Positions 1 to 6,307 are shown, counted from the first letter of the stretch. The stretch is 9,849 bases of DNA from Bacilli bacterium (GCA_028708005.1 JAQVZV010000020.1:1-9849), one strand, 5' to 3'. Notes: generated from the sequence alone by a model not told the origin. Made by a program: numbers and translations.

Positions 1-24
1 TTCAGACGTGTGCTCTTCCGATCT
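1..24. other. Illumina TruSeq adapter remnant (assembly artefact)
   Basis: The first 24 bases match the 3' part of the Illumina TruSeq read-2 adapter, including the familiar TGCTCTTCCGATCT end. On the opposite strand this is the usual read-through sequence that begins AGATCGGAAGAGC. Genome sequence therefore starts at base 25. The adapter interrupts the acetyltransferase gene that follows, so any residues predicted from these bases are false. Confidence 0.96.
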
Positions 25-127
25 CAGTTCCATTTATTACAGAACCATTAGCATAAAATTCTATAATATAATCCATAGCGTCTTGTTCTCTTTCTTTTGA
101 TGGCAATTCTAAATATATTTTTTCCAT
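25..127 (-). CDS. GNAT-family N-acetyltransferase, N-terminal fragment (cut by contig end)
   Basis: About 34 codons are visible, beginning MEKIYLELPSKERE and continuing through an EFYANGSVINGT-like stretch. This N-terminal pattern is one I know from GNAT acetyltransferases of Bacillota, which transfer an acetyl group from acetyl-CoA to an amine; the substrate cannot be told from this piece. Two ATG codons lie in tandem (130 and 127). A strong AGGAGG at 135-140 is 7 nt from the second and only 4 nt from the first, so I prefer 127. The gene is interrupted by adapter at 24/25, so the acetyl-CoA-binding motifs are not in the window. The family call rests on this short N-terminus only. Confidence 0.6.
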
Positions 128-154
128 CATTACTCCTCCTTTTTTTATATATAA

Positions 155-160
155 ATTATA
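155..160 (-). promoter_or_regulatory. Possible -10 element for the GNAT gene
   Basis: A TATAAT hexamer on the minus strand lies 27 nt upstream of the preferred ATG, with the AGGAGG ribosome binding site in between. I see no convincing -35 at 16-18 bp. Hexamers like this arise by chance in such AT-rich sequence. Confidence 0.3.
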
Positions 161-330
161 TCATACTGTTGAGTTATAATTAAAAATTATTTCATAGGAT
201 TATCACGATTATCTAAAAGTGTTAGGGTTGTTGATATTAGATTGTTTTACTTTACTTCAGAAAATGGTAGTTGATTTATTTGAATACAAAATTCATTACC
301 TGCATAAAGTATTAATGCAATGGAAGATCA

Positions 331-359
331 TTGACAATTTTATTTTAATATGATACCAT
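331..359 (+). promoter_or_regulatory. Sigma-A-type promoter of the DUF3800-linked ncRNA
   Basis: A perfect TTGACA -35 (331-336) is followed by a 17-bp spacer and the -10 hexamer TACCAT (354-359). TG one base upstream (351-352) makes it an extended -10. Initiation would fall near 365-367. No open reading frame follows on this strand before the terminator at 450-475, so the promoter seems dedicated to a short non-coding RNA. Confidence 0.75.
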
Positions 360-365
360 TGTGAT

Positions 366-475
366 ACCGGAGAGATAATCTCGTCAGGTCGATAGTTAGG
401 TAGCGATTATTAAATTAAGCGTACTGTAAGTACGTCGCCCTAACTGGGGAAAAGCCACTCTATGTGGCTTTTTTT
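366..475 (+). ncRNA. Stand-alone structured RNA of about 110 nt, probably a DUF3800-associated RNA
   Basis: This segment lies between a strong promoter and an intrinsic terminator and encodes no protein. A nested fold is visible by eye. A small hairpin pairs 372-375 with 379-382. A 7-bp helix pairs AGTTAGG (394-400) with CCTAACT (439-445). After a two-base bulge, GCGA (403-406) pairs with TCGC (435-438). An AT-rich one-sided loop (407-419) leads to an apical hairpin, CGTACT (420-425) with AGTACG (429-434) and loop GTA. A GGGG stretch (446-449) precedes the terminator stem. The RNA converges on a DUF3800 gene, and comparative genomics has described several RNA motifs named for their proximity to DUF3800 genes. 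That link is the basis for the name; I cannot tell which motif, if any, this one matches. It does not match SRP RNA, tmRNA or the riboswitch classes I considered. Confidence 0.7.
450..475 (+). terminator. Bidirectional intrinsic terminator between the ncRNA and the DUF3800 gene
   Basis: A 9-bp stem, AAAAGCCAC (450-458) with GTGGCTTTT (464-472), has a 5-nt loop and is followed by a run of seven T (469-475) on the plus strand. On the minus strand the same stem ends in TTTT, so it can also end the DUF3800 transcript. The T run reaches the DUF3800 stop codon (475-477), so the two convergent units share one compact end. Confidence 0.88.
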
Positions 476-1218
476 CACGGCAAATTTAATTTAAAATCTA
501 TATAATCAATTTCTTCATAAAACTTTGTAGAATCGTTTAAGTTATCAAGAGCTAGCTTTCTAATATTCCCAGCCATAAAGTCCGCTGCTTGTACAGCATA
601 ACTTCTGGCTGAATCATGGTATCTAAGAATAACCTCTAATCCTCCATACAAAACCGGCTTGTGTATAGCATTATAATTAAAGTTAATTATTCCATGCACT
701 AATTCTTCAATTAACCCATCTTTTAAATTATAGTATCCATTACTCTTTGTTGACTGCTGATCTATATTTAATATTATTCTAACTGATATATTAGGATTTA
801 TTTTCCCAATCTTTATCAGTTTTTTTATTGTTTCTTTGATTAACCTTCTGATTGCGTAATCCATAAATCTACCTTTTGAAGCTTTGTTCGTAATTATATA
901 ATCATAAATATCTTCGTTTTTTATAATTAACGCTATATTATAGTACTTTTTTATATAATTTATTAATCTCCGTCTATCTGGTGCTTTTACATTTGTATTT
1001 TTGACTTCGGGACATTTATTACTACATTTATTTTTATTGTTCTTACAGTAGTCACACTTTATATCGTTAATTATCTTTCTATACTGTGTTATAAATTTAT
1101 CCTTTTCTCGTTTTGATAAAAATACTATCCCACCATAAACAGCTATTTTTTCTTTCTCAGAAAGTTTACCCGAATCATCTAAATTTATATATATTTCTTG
1201 AGTTTCATTTGTTGACAT
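475..1218 (-). CDS. DUF3800 family protein (predicted RNase H-like fold)
   Basis: A 247-aa protein with the DUF3800 hallmarks: an N-terminal beta strand ending in an acidic motif (IYINLDDSG, residues 9-17; most members read Y-x-DESG), a following YGGIVF segment, and a C-terminal QAADFMAGNIRK (210-221) whose aspartate is conserved. The family is usually thought to adopt an RNase H-like fold with these acidic residues in an active site; its biochemical role is unknown. An insert at 55-69 carries CxxC and CxxxC pairs (C55, C58, C65, C69), which looks like a zinc knuckle. Lysine-rich, helical stretches in the middle would suit nucleic-acid binding (inference). The ATG at 1218 has AGGAG 7 nt upstream. 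The gene converges on the structured RNA at 366-475. Length is normal for the family. Confidence 0.85.
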   Translation of the reverse strand: MSTNETQEIYINLDDSGKLSEKEKIAVYGGIVFLSKREKDKFITQYRKIINDIKCDYCKNNKNKCSNKCPEVKNTNVKAPDRRRLINYIKKYYNIALIIKNEDIYDYIITNKASKGRFMDYAIRRLIKETIKKLIKIGKINPNISVRIILNIDQQSTKSNGYYNLKDGLIEELVHGIINFNYNAIHKPVLYGGLEVILRYHDSARSYAVQAADFMAGNIRKLALDNLNDSTKFYEEIDYIDFKLNLP

Positions 1219-1265
1219 CTTGTTACTCCTTTTACTTAATTATTTCGCTATTTTCATACAACTTA

Positions 1266-1274
1266 ATTATAACA
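1266..1274 (-). promoter_or_regulatory. Extended -10 promoter of the DUF3800 gene
   Basis: The minus strand reads TGTTATAAT, a consensus extended -10, 47 nt upstream of the start codon. The -35 region at 17-bp spacing (TTCTCC) is poor, which an extended -10 can compensate. The predicted leader is about 40 nt and carries AGGAG. Confidence 0.55.
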
Positions 1275-1321
1275 CAAAATTTACTTTTGGAGAACTGTTT
1301 GCCCGTGATTAACTTTCGCGC

Positions 1322-1347
1322 AAAAAAGATTGCATCTGCGCAATCTT
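1322..1347 (-). terminator. Intrinsic terminator of the pyrophosphohydrolase/GIY-YIG operon
   Basis: On the minus strand an 8-bp perfect stem, AAGATTGC with GCAATCTT and a 6-nt loop, is followed directly by T residues, giving a run of six T. It lies about 130 nt beyond the stop codon of the GIY-YIG/DUF2075 gene and upstream of the DUF3800 promoter, so it separates the two transcription units. A weaker AT-only hairpin lies nearer the stop, around 1414-1441. Confidence 0.75.
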
Positions 1348-1477
1348 ATATAATTATTATGTTTTATTTTAAATTATGACGATTAAGTGTAAGCTTCTTA
1401 TTGTTTAATATAATAAAAACAATACTTTATTTGTTGTTTTTACCAAATGACAAAATAAGAATCGACTTATGTGGGCA

Positions 1478-3136
1478 CTAAATATACTTTTTAAAATATT
1501 CTCTCAGATTTTTATTGCATATATAAATATATGTCCCTTTTATTCCTCTCGTTAATAGTACTTGATAAATGTTTTTAATGTAAGTTCTCAATTCCTCTTC
1601 ATTAGATAACTTGGTTTTTCCCATTGTATCCTTATATTTATCCTTGTCAACAATGATTTCGTTTTTACTAAAATCATAATCAATTTCCGGTCCTATTATG
1701 ACTCCACAATAGTTTAAATCATATCCTTGAACAGTATGTATACACCCCACTTCATTAATTGATCCTGGTGTATTAATCCAATTTATGTAGGTATAATTCC
1801 ATCTTAACTTCTCGGCATCTATTTCAATATCATAAATTTTCCCCGTTTCATCCCCCTTAGATTTCCAAGGCCAAGAATATCCGGCGACCATTCTCGAATA
1901 ACCATAAACTTCATCATTTTTTTTGATTTTTTTTATCATTTTTGAAAGATTGTCATAAATTTTTAAATCATAATTTTTAAATTCTTGTTTATAATCAACT
2001 TGGCAATTTAAAATTTGTTTAATGTATTTTATATAGCTTTCTCCAGCATCGACTCTCATCTGCGTTTTTAACTCTAATGCTAAAATTTTTCTTTTGTTCA
2101 ACACCTTATAAAAACTATCACTCCTGATATCTGTTGGTCTAATTGTTTGCTCTTCATCGTAAAATAATATTTGATATTTGCTTTGATGGATAATCCAATC
2201 CATTTCTGTTGAATCATTTGGCAAACCCATTTTTTCTACGTGAGCATGATAAGCATTGTGCTTTTGCCCCAAATTAATTGGTCGTTGCAATCTGTGTGCT
2301 TCATCAACAATTAAAATATCAAACTTCTCTTTTGGTATATCATAAGGCTTTATGATGTCTGATGATTTCAACCCTGAAACTTTTTTAAAAACATTGCTGA
2401 TTGTTTTTCTTAACGATTGCTGTGGCACAACCATTGAAATCTTCATATTATCAATCATTTCAAATAATTCTTTGTCCAATTCGATGTTTTCCTCAGACTC
2501 TCCAAATCTTACTTCGCTTGGCGTTTTCAGAAGTTTCATTAAGTACGTAGCTAATATTGTTTTACCAGTCCCTGGTGCTCCACTGATTACAACAGTAAGG
2601 GGTTCTTGATTTTTTATAGATTCTTTCAATCCATGTAGAATCATCTCGACACTCATTAATTGATCTATTGTCAAAACTTTATAAGGAGAATATGTGAAAA
2701 AATCAGAATTTTCAATGTCAATTAATCTTCCCTTAACTAAACCATAGTTTTTCAATATATTCCACAAGGGTTCAAATTTAGCAACATATTTTTCTTTTTC
2801 ATAATAACTATAGTCGTATAACCCTTCATTTAAATTATCCAATTTTTGATCGGCAGACATATATCTAATTAAGAAAGCTTCAATATCTAAAATGGCTGAT
2901 TTGTTGAATTCATCATCTAATATTATATTAATATTTTCAAATCCAGTCTTAAGGGGATTGCTCAAATGCTGACTCACCCTCTTATAAGCACAAAGAGTTT
3001 CACCTACATATGCCTTATCAGAATTGTTTAAAATATATACCACAGGCCAATCAGTTCCATACTTTATTTTTTGTGTATCCATTTTTTCGATTAATGGGAG
3101 GCTACTTTTTTCATACTTAAATTGCTTAATTCTCAT
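1478..3136 (-). CDS. GIY-YIG nuclease fused to a DUF2075 (SF1-type) helicase/ATPase
   Basis: A 552-aa two-domain protein. The N-terminal GIY-YIG endonuclease domain (about 30-105) has VVYIL at 32-36, YVGE at 43-46, R53, H57 and the probable metal-binding E86, so it looks catalytically intact. The DUF2075 P-loop domain follows: Walker A SGAPGTGKT (185-193), Walker B ILIVDEAH (274-281), a LFYDEEQ motif (324-330), LKTQMR (356-361), an HTVQGYDL motif V (467-474) and LLTRG motif VI (527-531). It should hydrolyse ATP, move on nucleic acid and cut DNA; the substrate is unknown. It starts 2 nt after the pyrophosphohydrolase stop codon, with GGGAG inside the end of that gene, so the two are translationally coupled. 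Such proteins occur in mobile and defence-rich regions, so a phage-defence role is plausible but inferred. Confidence 0.85.
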   Translation of the reverse strand: MRIKQFKYEKSSLPLIEKMDTQKIKYGTDWPVVYILNNSDKAYVGETLCAYKRVSQHLSNPLKTGFENINIILDDEFNKSAILDIEAFLIRYMSADQKLDNLNEGLYDYSYYEKEKYVAKFEPLWNILKNYGLVKGRLIDIENSDFFTYSPYKVLTIDQLMSVEMILHGLKESIKNQEPLTVVISGAPGTGKTILATYLMKLLKTPSEVRFGESEENIELDKELFEMIDNMKISMVVPQQSLRKTISNVFKKVSGLKSSDIIKPYDIPKEKFDILIVDEAHRLQRPINLGQKHNAYHAHVEKMGLPNDSTEMDWIIHQSKYQILFYDEEQTIRPTDIRSDSFYKVLNKRKILALELKTQMRVDAGESYIKYIKQILNCQVDYKQEFKNYDLKIYDNLSKMIKKIKKNDEVYGYSRMVAGYSWPWKSKGDETGKIYDIEIDAEKLRWNYTYINWINTPGSINEVGCIHTVQGYDLNYCGVIIGPEIDYDFSKNEIIVDKDKYKDTMGKTKLSNEEELRTYIKNIYQVLLTRGIKGTYIYICNKNLREYFKKYI

Positions 3137-3138
3137 AA

Positions 3139-3459
3139 TTATTCTCCCAATTTTGTATACTTCGTGCTTTTTCCCTTTGCCTTATCTACTGGATATTTTT
3201 TTCTTGTTTCCTCTAATTTTCCCAAAACAATATCTTCTAAATCGACATCTAATTTATCAGATAAAAGTATACAATAATTTACTACATCTGCTAACTCATT
3301 ACAAACCTCTCTCTTATCATAGTTACTATTCCATTGAAAGCATTCTAATAGTTCACCAGATTCAATTGCAATAGATTTAGCTAAATTTTCCGGGCTATGA
3401 AACTGATCCCAATCTCTTTCTTCATTGAATTCCATAATTTTCTTTTTTAATTCATTCAT
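3139..3459 (-). CDS. dCTPP1/MazG-like nucleotide pyrophosphohydrolase
   Basis: A 106-aa all-alpha NTP pyrophosphatase that resembles dCTP pyrophosphatase 1 along its whole length. The N-terminal EERDWDQFHSPENL segment (13-26), ESGELLECFQW (33-43) and the C-terminal KYPVDKAKGKSTKYTKL (88-104) are all typical. Magnesium ligands of the ExxE...ExxD type are present (E33, E36, E55, D58). The expected reaction is hydrolysis of dCTP or a related dNTP to dNMP and pyrophosphate in the cytosol. I prefer the ATG at 3459, because GGTGA lies 5 nt upstream; the GTG codons at 3471 and 3468 are too close to, or part of, that site. It is the first gene of a two-gene operon with the GIY-YIG/DUF2075 protein. 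Possible roles are nucleotide-pool cleaning or nucleotide depletion during phage infection. Confidence 0.88.
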   Translation of the reverse strand: MNELKKKIMEFNEERDWDQFHSPENLAKSIAIESGELLECFQWNSNYDKREVCNELADVVNYCILLSDKLDVDLEDIVLGKLEETRKKYPVDKAKGKSTKYTKLGE

Positions 3460-3544
3460 ATTTATCACCACGTTAATTGTAACATTATTTGTTAAAAATA
3501 GGAAATGTATAATTATTAGTTATGGTTTTTTCTTCTAAAGGAAT

Positions 3545-3556
3545 CAACATATGTTG
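3545..3556. repeat. 12-bp perfect palindrome upstream of the pyrophosphohydrolase operon
   Basis: CAACATATGTTG is perfectly self-complementary and lies about 85 nt upstream of the pyrophosphohydrolase start, in the gap after the APH-family gene. It could be an operator for a dimeric regulator, but with only one copy and in AT-rich sequence this is weak. I see no recognisable gene in the rest of 3460-3655. Confidence 0.3.
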
Positions 3557-3655
3557 CGTTTTATAGAAATACATAAGTCCGATACATCAAGTTGAATATT
3601 CTTCTACTATTTAGGCGGTGTCATTTTTAAACAACATACAATATCGTTTTTTATT

Positions 3656-4555
3656 TTAATAATCAAACTCAGAATTCTTAATCTCTAGTAATAATCTTTG
3701 TAATTTAGTTTTATATTCTTCATTATCTTTATTCATTAAATAAAAATGACAATATCCATTAATTAAACACCATCTAAAACTTTCTTTATTAAAACTCATA
3801 ATTGTTGTATATCCTTCTAAAAAACATAATACATCATCTATATTATCCATAAAATATTGAGTTGGTCTTAAAATACAAGCCCATGCAATATCCTGTTCTT
3901 TAAATCCCATACCACTATATTCAAAATCTAATACTCCACTAATATTTCTGTTTTTCCATAATATATTAGCATAGTGAAAGTCTCCATGAATAAAAACTTT
4001 TTCTTCCATATTTGGTTTATTTAATTTTAAATATTCAATATATGGCAAAATATATTCATCCATTTCTAAATGGTTTTCATTCTTAGGATAATCATTAATT
4101 GTTCTTTGCTTAGCATCTAAAAACGATTGATCTAAAATACTATGAATTTTTGCTAATTCTTTACCATACTTTATTAAATATTCCTTTTTTAATTGCTTAT
4201 CTGATATTTTAACAAAAATATCAGATAACCTATTTCCTTCTAGTTTTTGTAAAACAATATATTTTTTATTGTTTACATATCCATATTCAATTACTTTAGG
4301 CATTTTATAATAATAATTATTTTTTGATAATATATCTAAATGTTTAACTTCAGTATCAAATCCTTCAATTTTACTTCGTTCTATTTTAATAAAAACAGAT
4401 TGTTCATCTGTATATCCATTGATACTACATTTACATTCAACTACATCATTCCCTGCCGGAGGATAACTTACTATTTGGTTTAATTTGATATTTTTAAATT
4501 TTATATCAAAAGGATCAGTAGTTAAATCTCTCCATTTTTTATACTTTTTACCCAT
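3656..4555 (-). CDS. APH-family (aminoglycoside/choline kinase-like) phosphotransferase
   Basis: A 299-aa protein with a protein-kinase-like fold of the aminoglycoside phosphotransferase family. The catalytic loop HGDFHYAN lies at residues 190-197, followed by GVLDFE with the metal-binding D210. An N-lobe FIKIE (lysine about 58) is the likely ATP-binding lysine. It should transfer phosphate from ATP to a small hydroxylated molecule. The family includes antibiotic-resistance enzymes, choline kinases and many uncharacterised members, and I cannot assign a substrate or claim resistance. The ATG at 4555 is chosen because GGGAG ends 6 nt upstream; the TTG at 4561 directly abuts that site. The truncated ADP-ribosylglycohydrolase stops only 13 nt upstream, so the two are probably co-transcribed. 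I found no clear terminator after the stop. Confidence 0.85.
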   Translation of the reverse strand: MGKKYKKWRDLTTDPFDIKFKNIKLNQIVSYPPAGNDVVECKCSINGYTDEQSVFIKIERSKIEGFDTEVKHLDILSKNNYYYKMPKVIEYGYVNNKKYIVLQKLEGNRLSDIFVKISDKQLKKEYLIKYGKELAKIHSILDQSFLDAKQRTINDYPKNENHLEMDEYILPYIEYLKLNKPNMEEKVFIHGDFHYANILWKNRNISGVLDFEYSGMGFKEQDIAWACILRPTQYFMDNIDDVLCFLEGYTTIMSFNKESFRWCLINGYCHFYLMNKDNEEYKTKLQRLLLEIKNSEFDY

Positions 4556-4568
4556 ATTCAACTCCCTA

Positions 4569-5120
4569 CTACATAATTATATTTAAAAATTCATTTATTT
4601 TCCCATCAATTAATTCTTTCTTCATTAATGATTTATTAGAGCTATTCAAATATAACACAATAGGCAAAACTCTCATTAGTGATCCATTTCCTGAAGTTTT
4701 CTTCTCATTTAAATTTTCACTCATTGTTCCAACAAGAGGAATCCAATTAAAATTTTTAAAAGCTTTCGAAACTGTAGGATTTTTTATTTCCCTATCATAA
4801 AAAGTAAGCGCTTTAAGTGTCCTTTGACCTATACCAAAGCAAACATCATTAGCAGTCATATAGCCTTCTGCTACACATAATTTAAATTTATCCATAATAT
4901 CTTTATAGTTAATTTCTTTCAATTGAATTATACTTTCCATAGTACAAAGTGTCATTGAAGTATCATCGGACCAATAACCAACAGTTGTATTTCTTTGTAC
5001 ATTAGCGATCATATCAGTAACAGGATGTGATTCTAAGTATTCTCTTTTGAAAAATTCAACAGGAACACCAAGCACATCTCCAACAACTAAACCGTATAAT
5101 GAACCCCTTAATTTATCCAT
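4569..5120 (-). pseudogene. ADP-ribosylglycohydrolase, C-terminally truncated
   Basis: The 183 residues start as a typical ADP-ribosylglycohydrolase, the enzymes that remove ADP-ribose from proteins or small molecules using two metal ions. They have an N-terminal MDKLRGSLYGLVVGDVLG, the metal-binding SDDTSM (51-56) and the mid-domain GNGSLMR (144-150). Full-length members have roughly 260-320 residues and need a C-terminal D-x-D-T segment that supplies the other metal ligands. Here the protein instead ends about 30 residues after GNGSLMR and the APH-family gene follows at once, so the last third is missing in any frame. The enzyme is probably inactive. The ATG at 5120 is the real start: it has GGTG upstream, and the longer reading from 5183 lies within a tRNA relic. 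Confidence 0.78.
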
Positions 5121-5156
5121 ATTAACACCACCATTATTATAAATTAAAAGAAATAT

Positions 5157-5201
5157 TTGTGTCCCCTGGGGATTAGTCCCCATGCACCACTAATTAAGAG
5201 T
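5157..5201 (-). pseudogene. Relic of the 3' half of tRNA-Lys
   Basis: About 45 bases resemble the 3' half of the intact tRNA-Lys at 6321-6396, in the same orientation. They include the acceptor 3' strand, the T arm, the variable region and the anticodon loop CTCTTAA. By eye, identity is a little over 80 percent, with one base deleted at the acceptor/T-stem boundary, a changed T loop, and CCA reduced to CA. The 5' half is absent. A direct repeat of a tRNA 3' end is what integrative elements leave behind, so this may be an old attachment site. The intervening 1.1 kb holds only the nucleotidyltransferase gene. Confidence 0.75.
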
Positions 5202-5347
5202 ATGAATTGTTAAGTATCGCAGTTTGTTTTAAAATGAGGTAAAGCATTATATTTATTAAGAATATTTGTTTTATTTTATCTTACTTTATTAGAAAGTCAT
5301 AATTTATTTCAAAAAGCGGTGGCGGGATCTAACAATTATTTATACTA

Positions 5348-6112
5348 TTACTCTATACATTTAGATGATTTAAAAACAAATCCATCGATTTCAAATCCAT
5401 TACTTAGTTGAAAAACTTTGTCAGTAATTTTTTCATAATTATCTAGCATTTCTTTTTTGTCTCTACTTGTAATACATTCTTTTATACATGCAGAAATTTC
5501 TTTATCTTCTAGTTCATTTAATAAATATTTATTTCTAGTAATTGGATCCACTATATGCCCTAATATTGCCTTTTTATTATAGGGAACTTTAATAAGTTTC
5601 ATATAATGTTTTAATAATTTATCCAAGTTATTATAAAAAATGAAATAAAAGTCCTCTCTATCGTCTTCATATATTCCTTGTAAATCGTCAAGCATATCCC
5701 ATAAAGCATACTTACTTAATTCGCTCAATTCTGAATCTATGTCTACATATTTTTTGGATAACATGTTAGTTGCGTCATCCTTTAATTTTTTAACTTCACC
5801 GTATTTATCTAATAATATTTTACCTGTAATAAATTGTGTCTGTGACATTGGATTTATTTCACTATAGTCTTCTTCAAAATATTTACGAATTTGATTAGGA
5901 GTGTTAGCGAAATATTCTATTAAAAGCCCATCAACAATTTTGTTACCTCTTACTCTATAATCACATTTTTCATCTAAAATTAAATGAACATCCAAATCAG
6001 AATGATTATTAGGGTTTCCCATTATAAAACTTCCACAAACTAATATCCCTATTAAATCGTTTTTATATTCCCAATTATCTAAAAACCTCTGTAATTTTTC
6101 TTCCCAATTCAT
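5348..6112 (-). CDS. Nucleotidyltransferase (MNT/ANT-like NTase fold)
   Basis: A 254-aa protein with a polymerase-beta-like nucleotidyltransferase domain at the N-terminus. CGSFIMGNPNNHSDLDVHL (26-44) gives the GS...DxD signature (G27, S28, D39, D41), and E66 is a plausible third metal ligand. The rest, from about residue 75, is mostly helical and lacks motifs I recognise. It is expected to transfer a nucleotide from an NTP to a small molecule or macromolecule; adenylylation of an aminoglycoside-like compound is one possibility among several. The ATG at 6112 is chosen because AGGTGA ends 5 nt upstream; the GTG at 6121 is part of that site. The gene lies between tRNA-Lys and its relic, so it may be cargo of a small integrated element. 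A TATAAT at 6130-6135 (minus) could serve as its -10. Confidence 0.8.
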   Translation of the reverse strand: MNWEEKLQRFLDNWEYKNDLIGILVCGSFIMGNPNNHSDLDVHLILDEKCDYRVRGNKIVDGLLIEYFANTPNQIRKYFEEDYSEINPMSQTQFITGKILLDKYGEVKKLKDDATNMLSKKYVDIDSELSELSKYALWDMLDDLQGIYEDDREDFYFIFYNNLDKLLKHYMKLIKVPYNKKAILGHIVDPITRNKYLLNELEDKEISACIKECITSRDKKEMLDNYEKITDKVFQLSNGFEIDGFVFKSSKCIE

Positions 6113-6279
6113 TTTTATCACCTATTAAAATTATATCATAATATTTATACTTAAAAGAAAAATAAAGAGGCATAGTTCCTTATCACATTTTTCTATCTCA
6201 GATTGTTTCGGAAAATAGTGGTAAAATAAGCGCGAAATTTATTGTTTTAAAATCAGTCACCTAAAATTTTACACAAAAT

Positions 6280-6307
6280 AAAAAAGATTATGATTTTTCA
6301 CAATCCT
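6280..6307 (-). terminator. Intrinsic terminator of the tRNA-Val/tRNA-Lys unit
   Basis: Just downstream of tRNA-Lys on the minus strand, AGGATTGTGA and TCATAATCTT form a 10-bp stem (three G-U pairs) with a 4-nt loop. It is followed by a T run that includes the bases of 6280-6285. It separates the tRNA transcript from the nucleotidyltransferase gene. Confidence 0.75.

Noticed and set aside
247..327. Short minus-strand frame ending in a protein-like tail, upstream of the ncRNA
   Set aside because: About 27 codons with no start, ribosome site or recognised family; possibly the tail of a lost gene but not supportable.
366..475. The ncRNA as SRP RNA (GTCAGGTC followed by GGTAGC) or a c-di-GMP riboswitch (TTAGGTAGCG)
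   Set aside because: The SRP GGAA tetraloop and its AGCAGCC partner strand are missing. The riboswitch's other conserved parts are absent, and no gene lies downstream on that strand.
1113..1379. Plus-strand open frame opposite the start of the DUF3800 gene
   Set aside because: A shadow of the minus-strand gene, with no ribosome site and a composition unlike a real protein.
2352..2609. Plus-strand frame inside the GIY-YIG/DUF2075 gene
   Set aside because: Antisense to the Walker A region of a well-supported gene; no homology pattern or ribosome site.
3024..3374. Plus-strand frame across the pyrophosphohydrolase/helicase junction
   Set aside because: Antisense to two clear genes; low-complexity Leu/Ile/Tyr-rich sequence.
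3472..3655. Possible transposase remnant between the APH gene and the pyrophosphohydrolase
   Set aside because: Short open frames with interrupting stops, no terminal inverted repeats and no recognisable motif.
5121..5183. 21-residue N-terminal extension of the ADP-ribosylglycohydrolase
   Set aside because: It is translated from the tRNA-Lys relic and the gap after it; the family N-terminus begins at the ATG at 5120, which has its own ribosome site.
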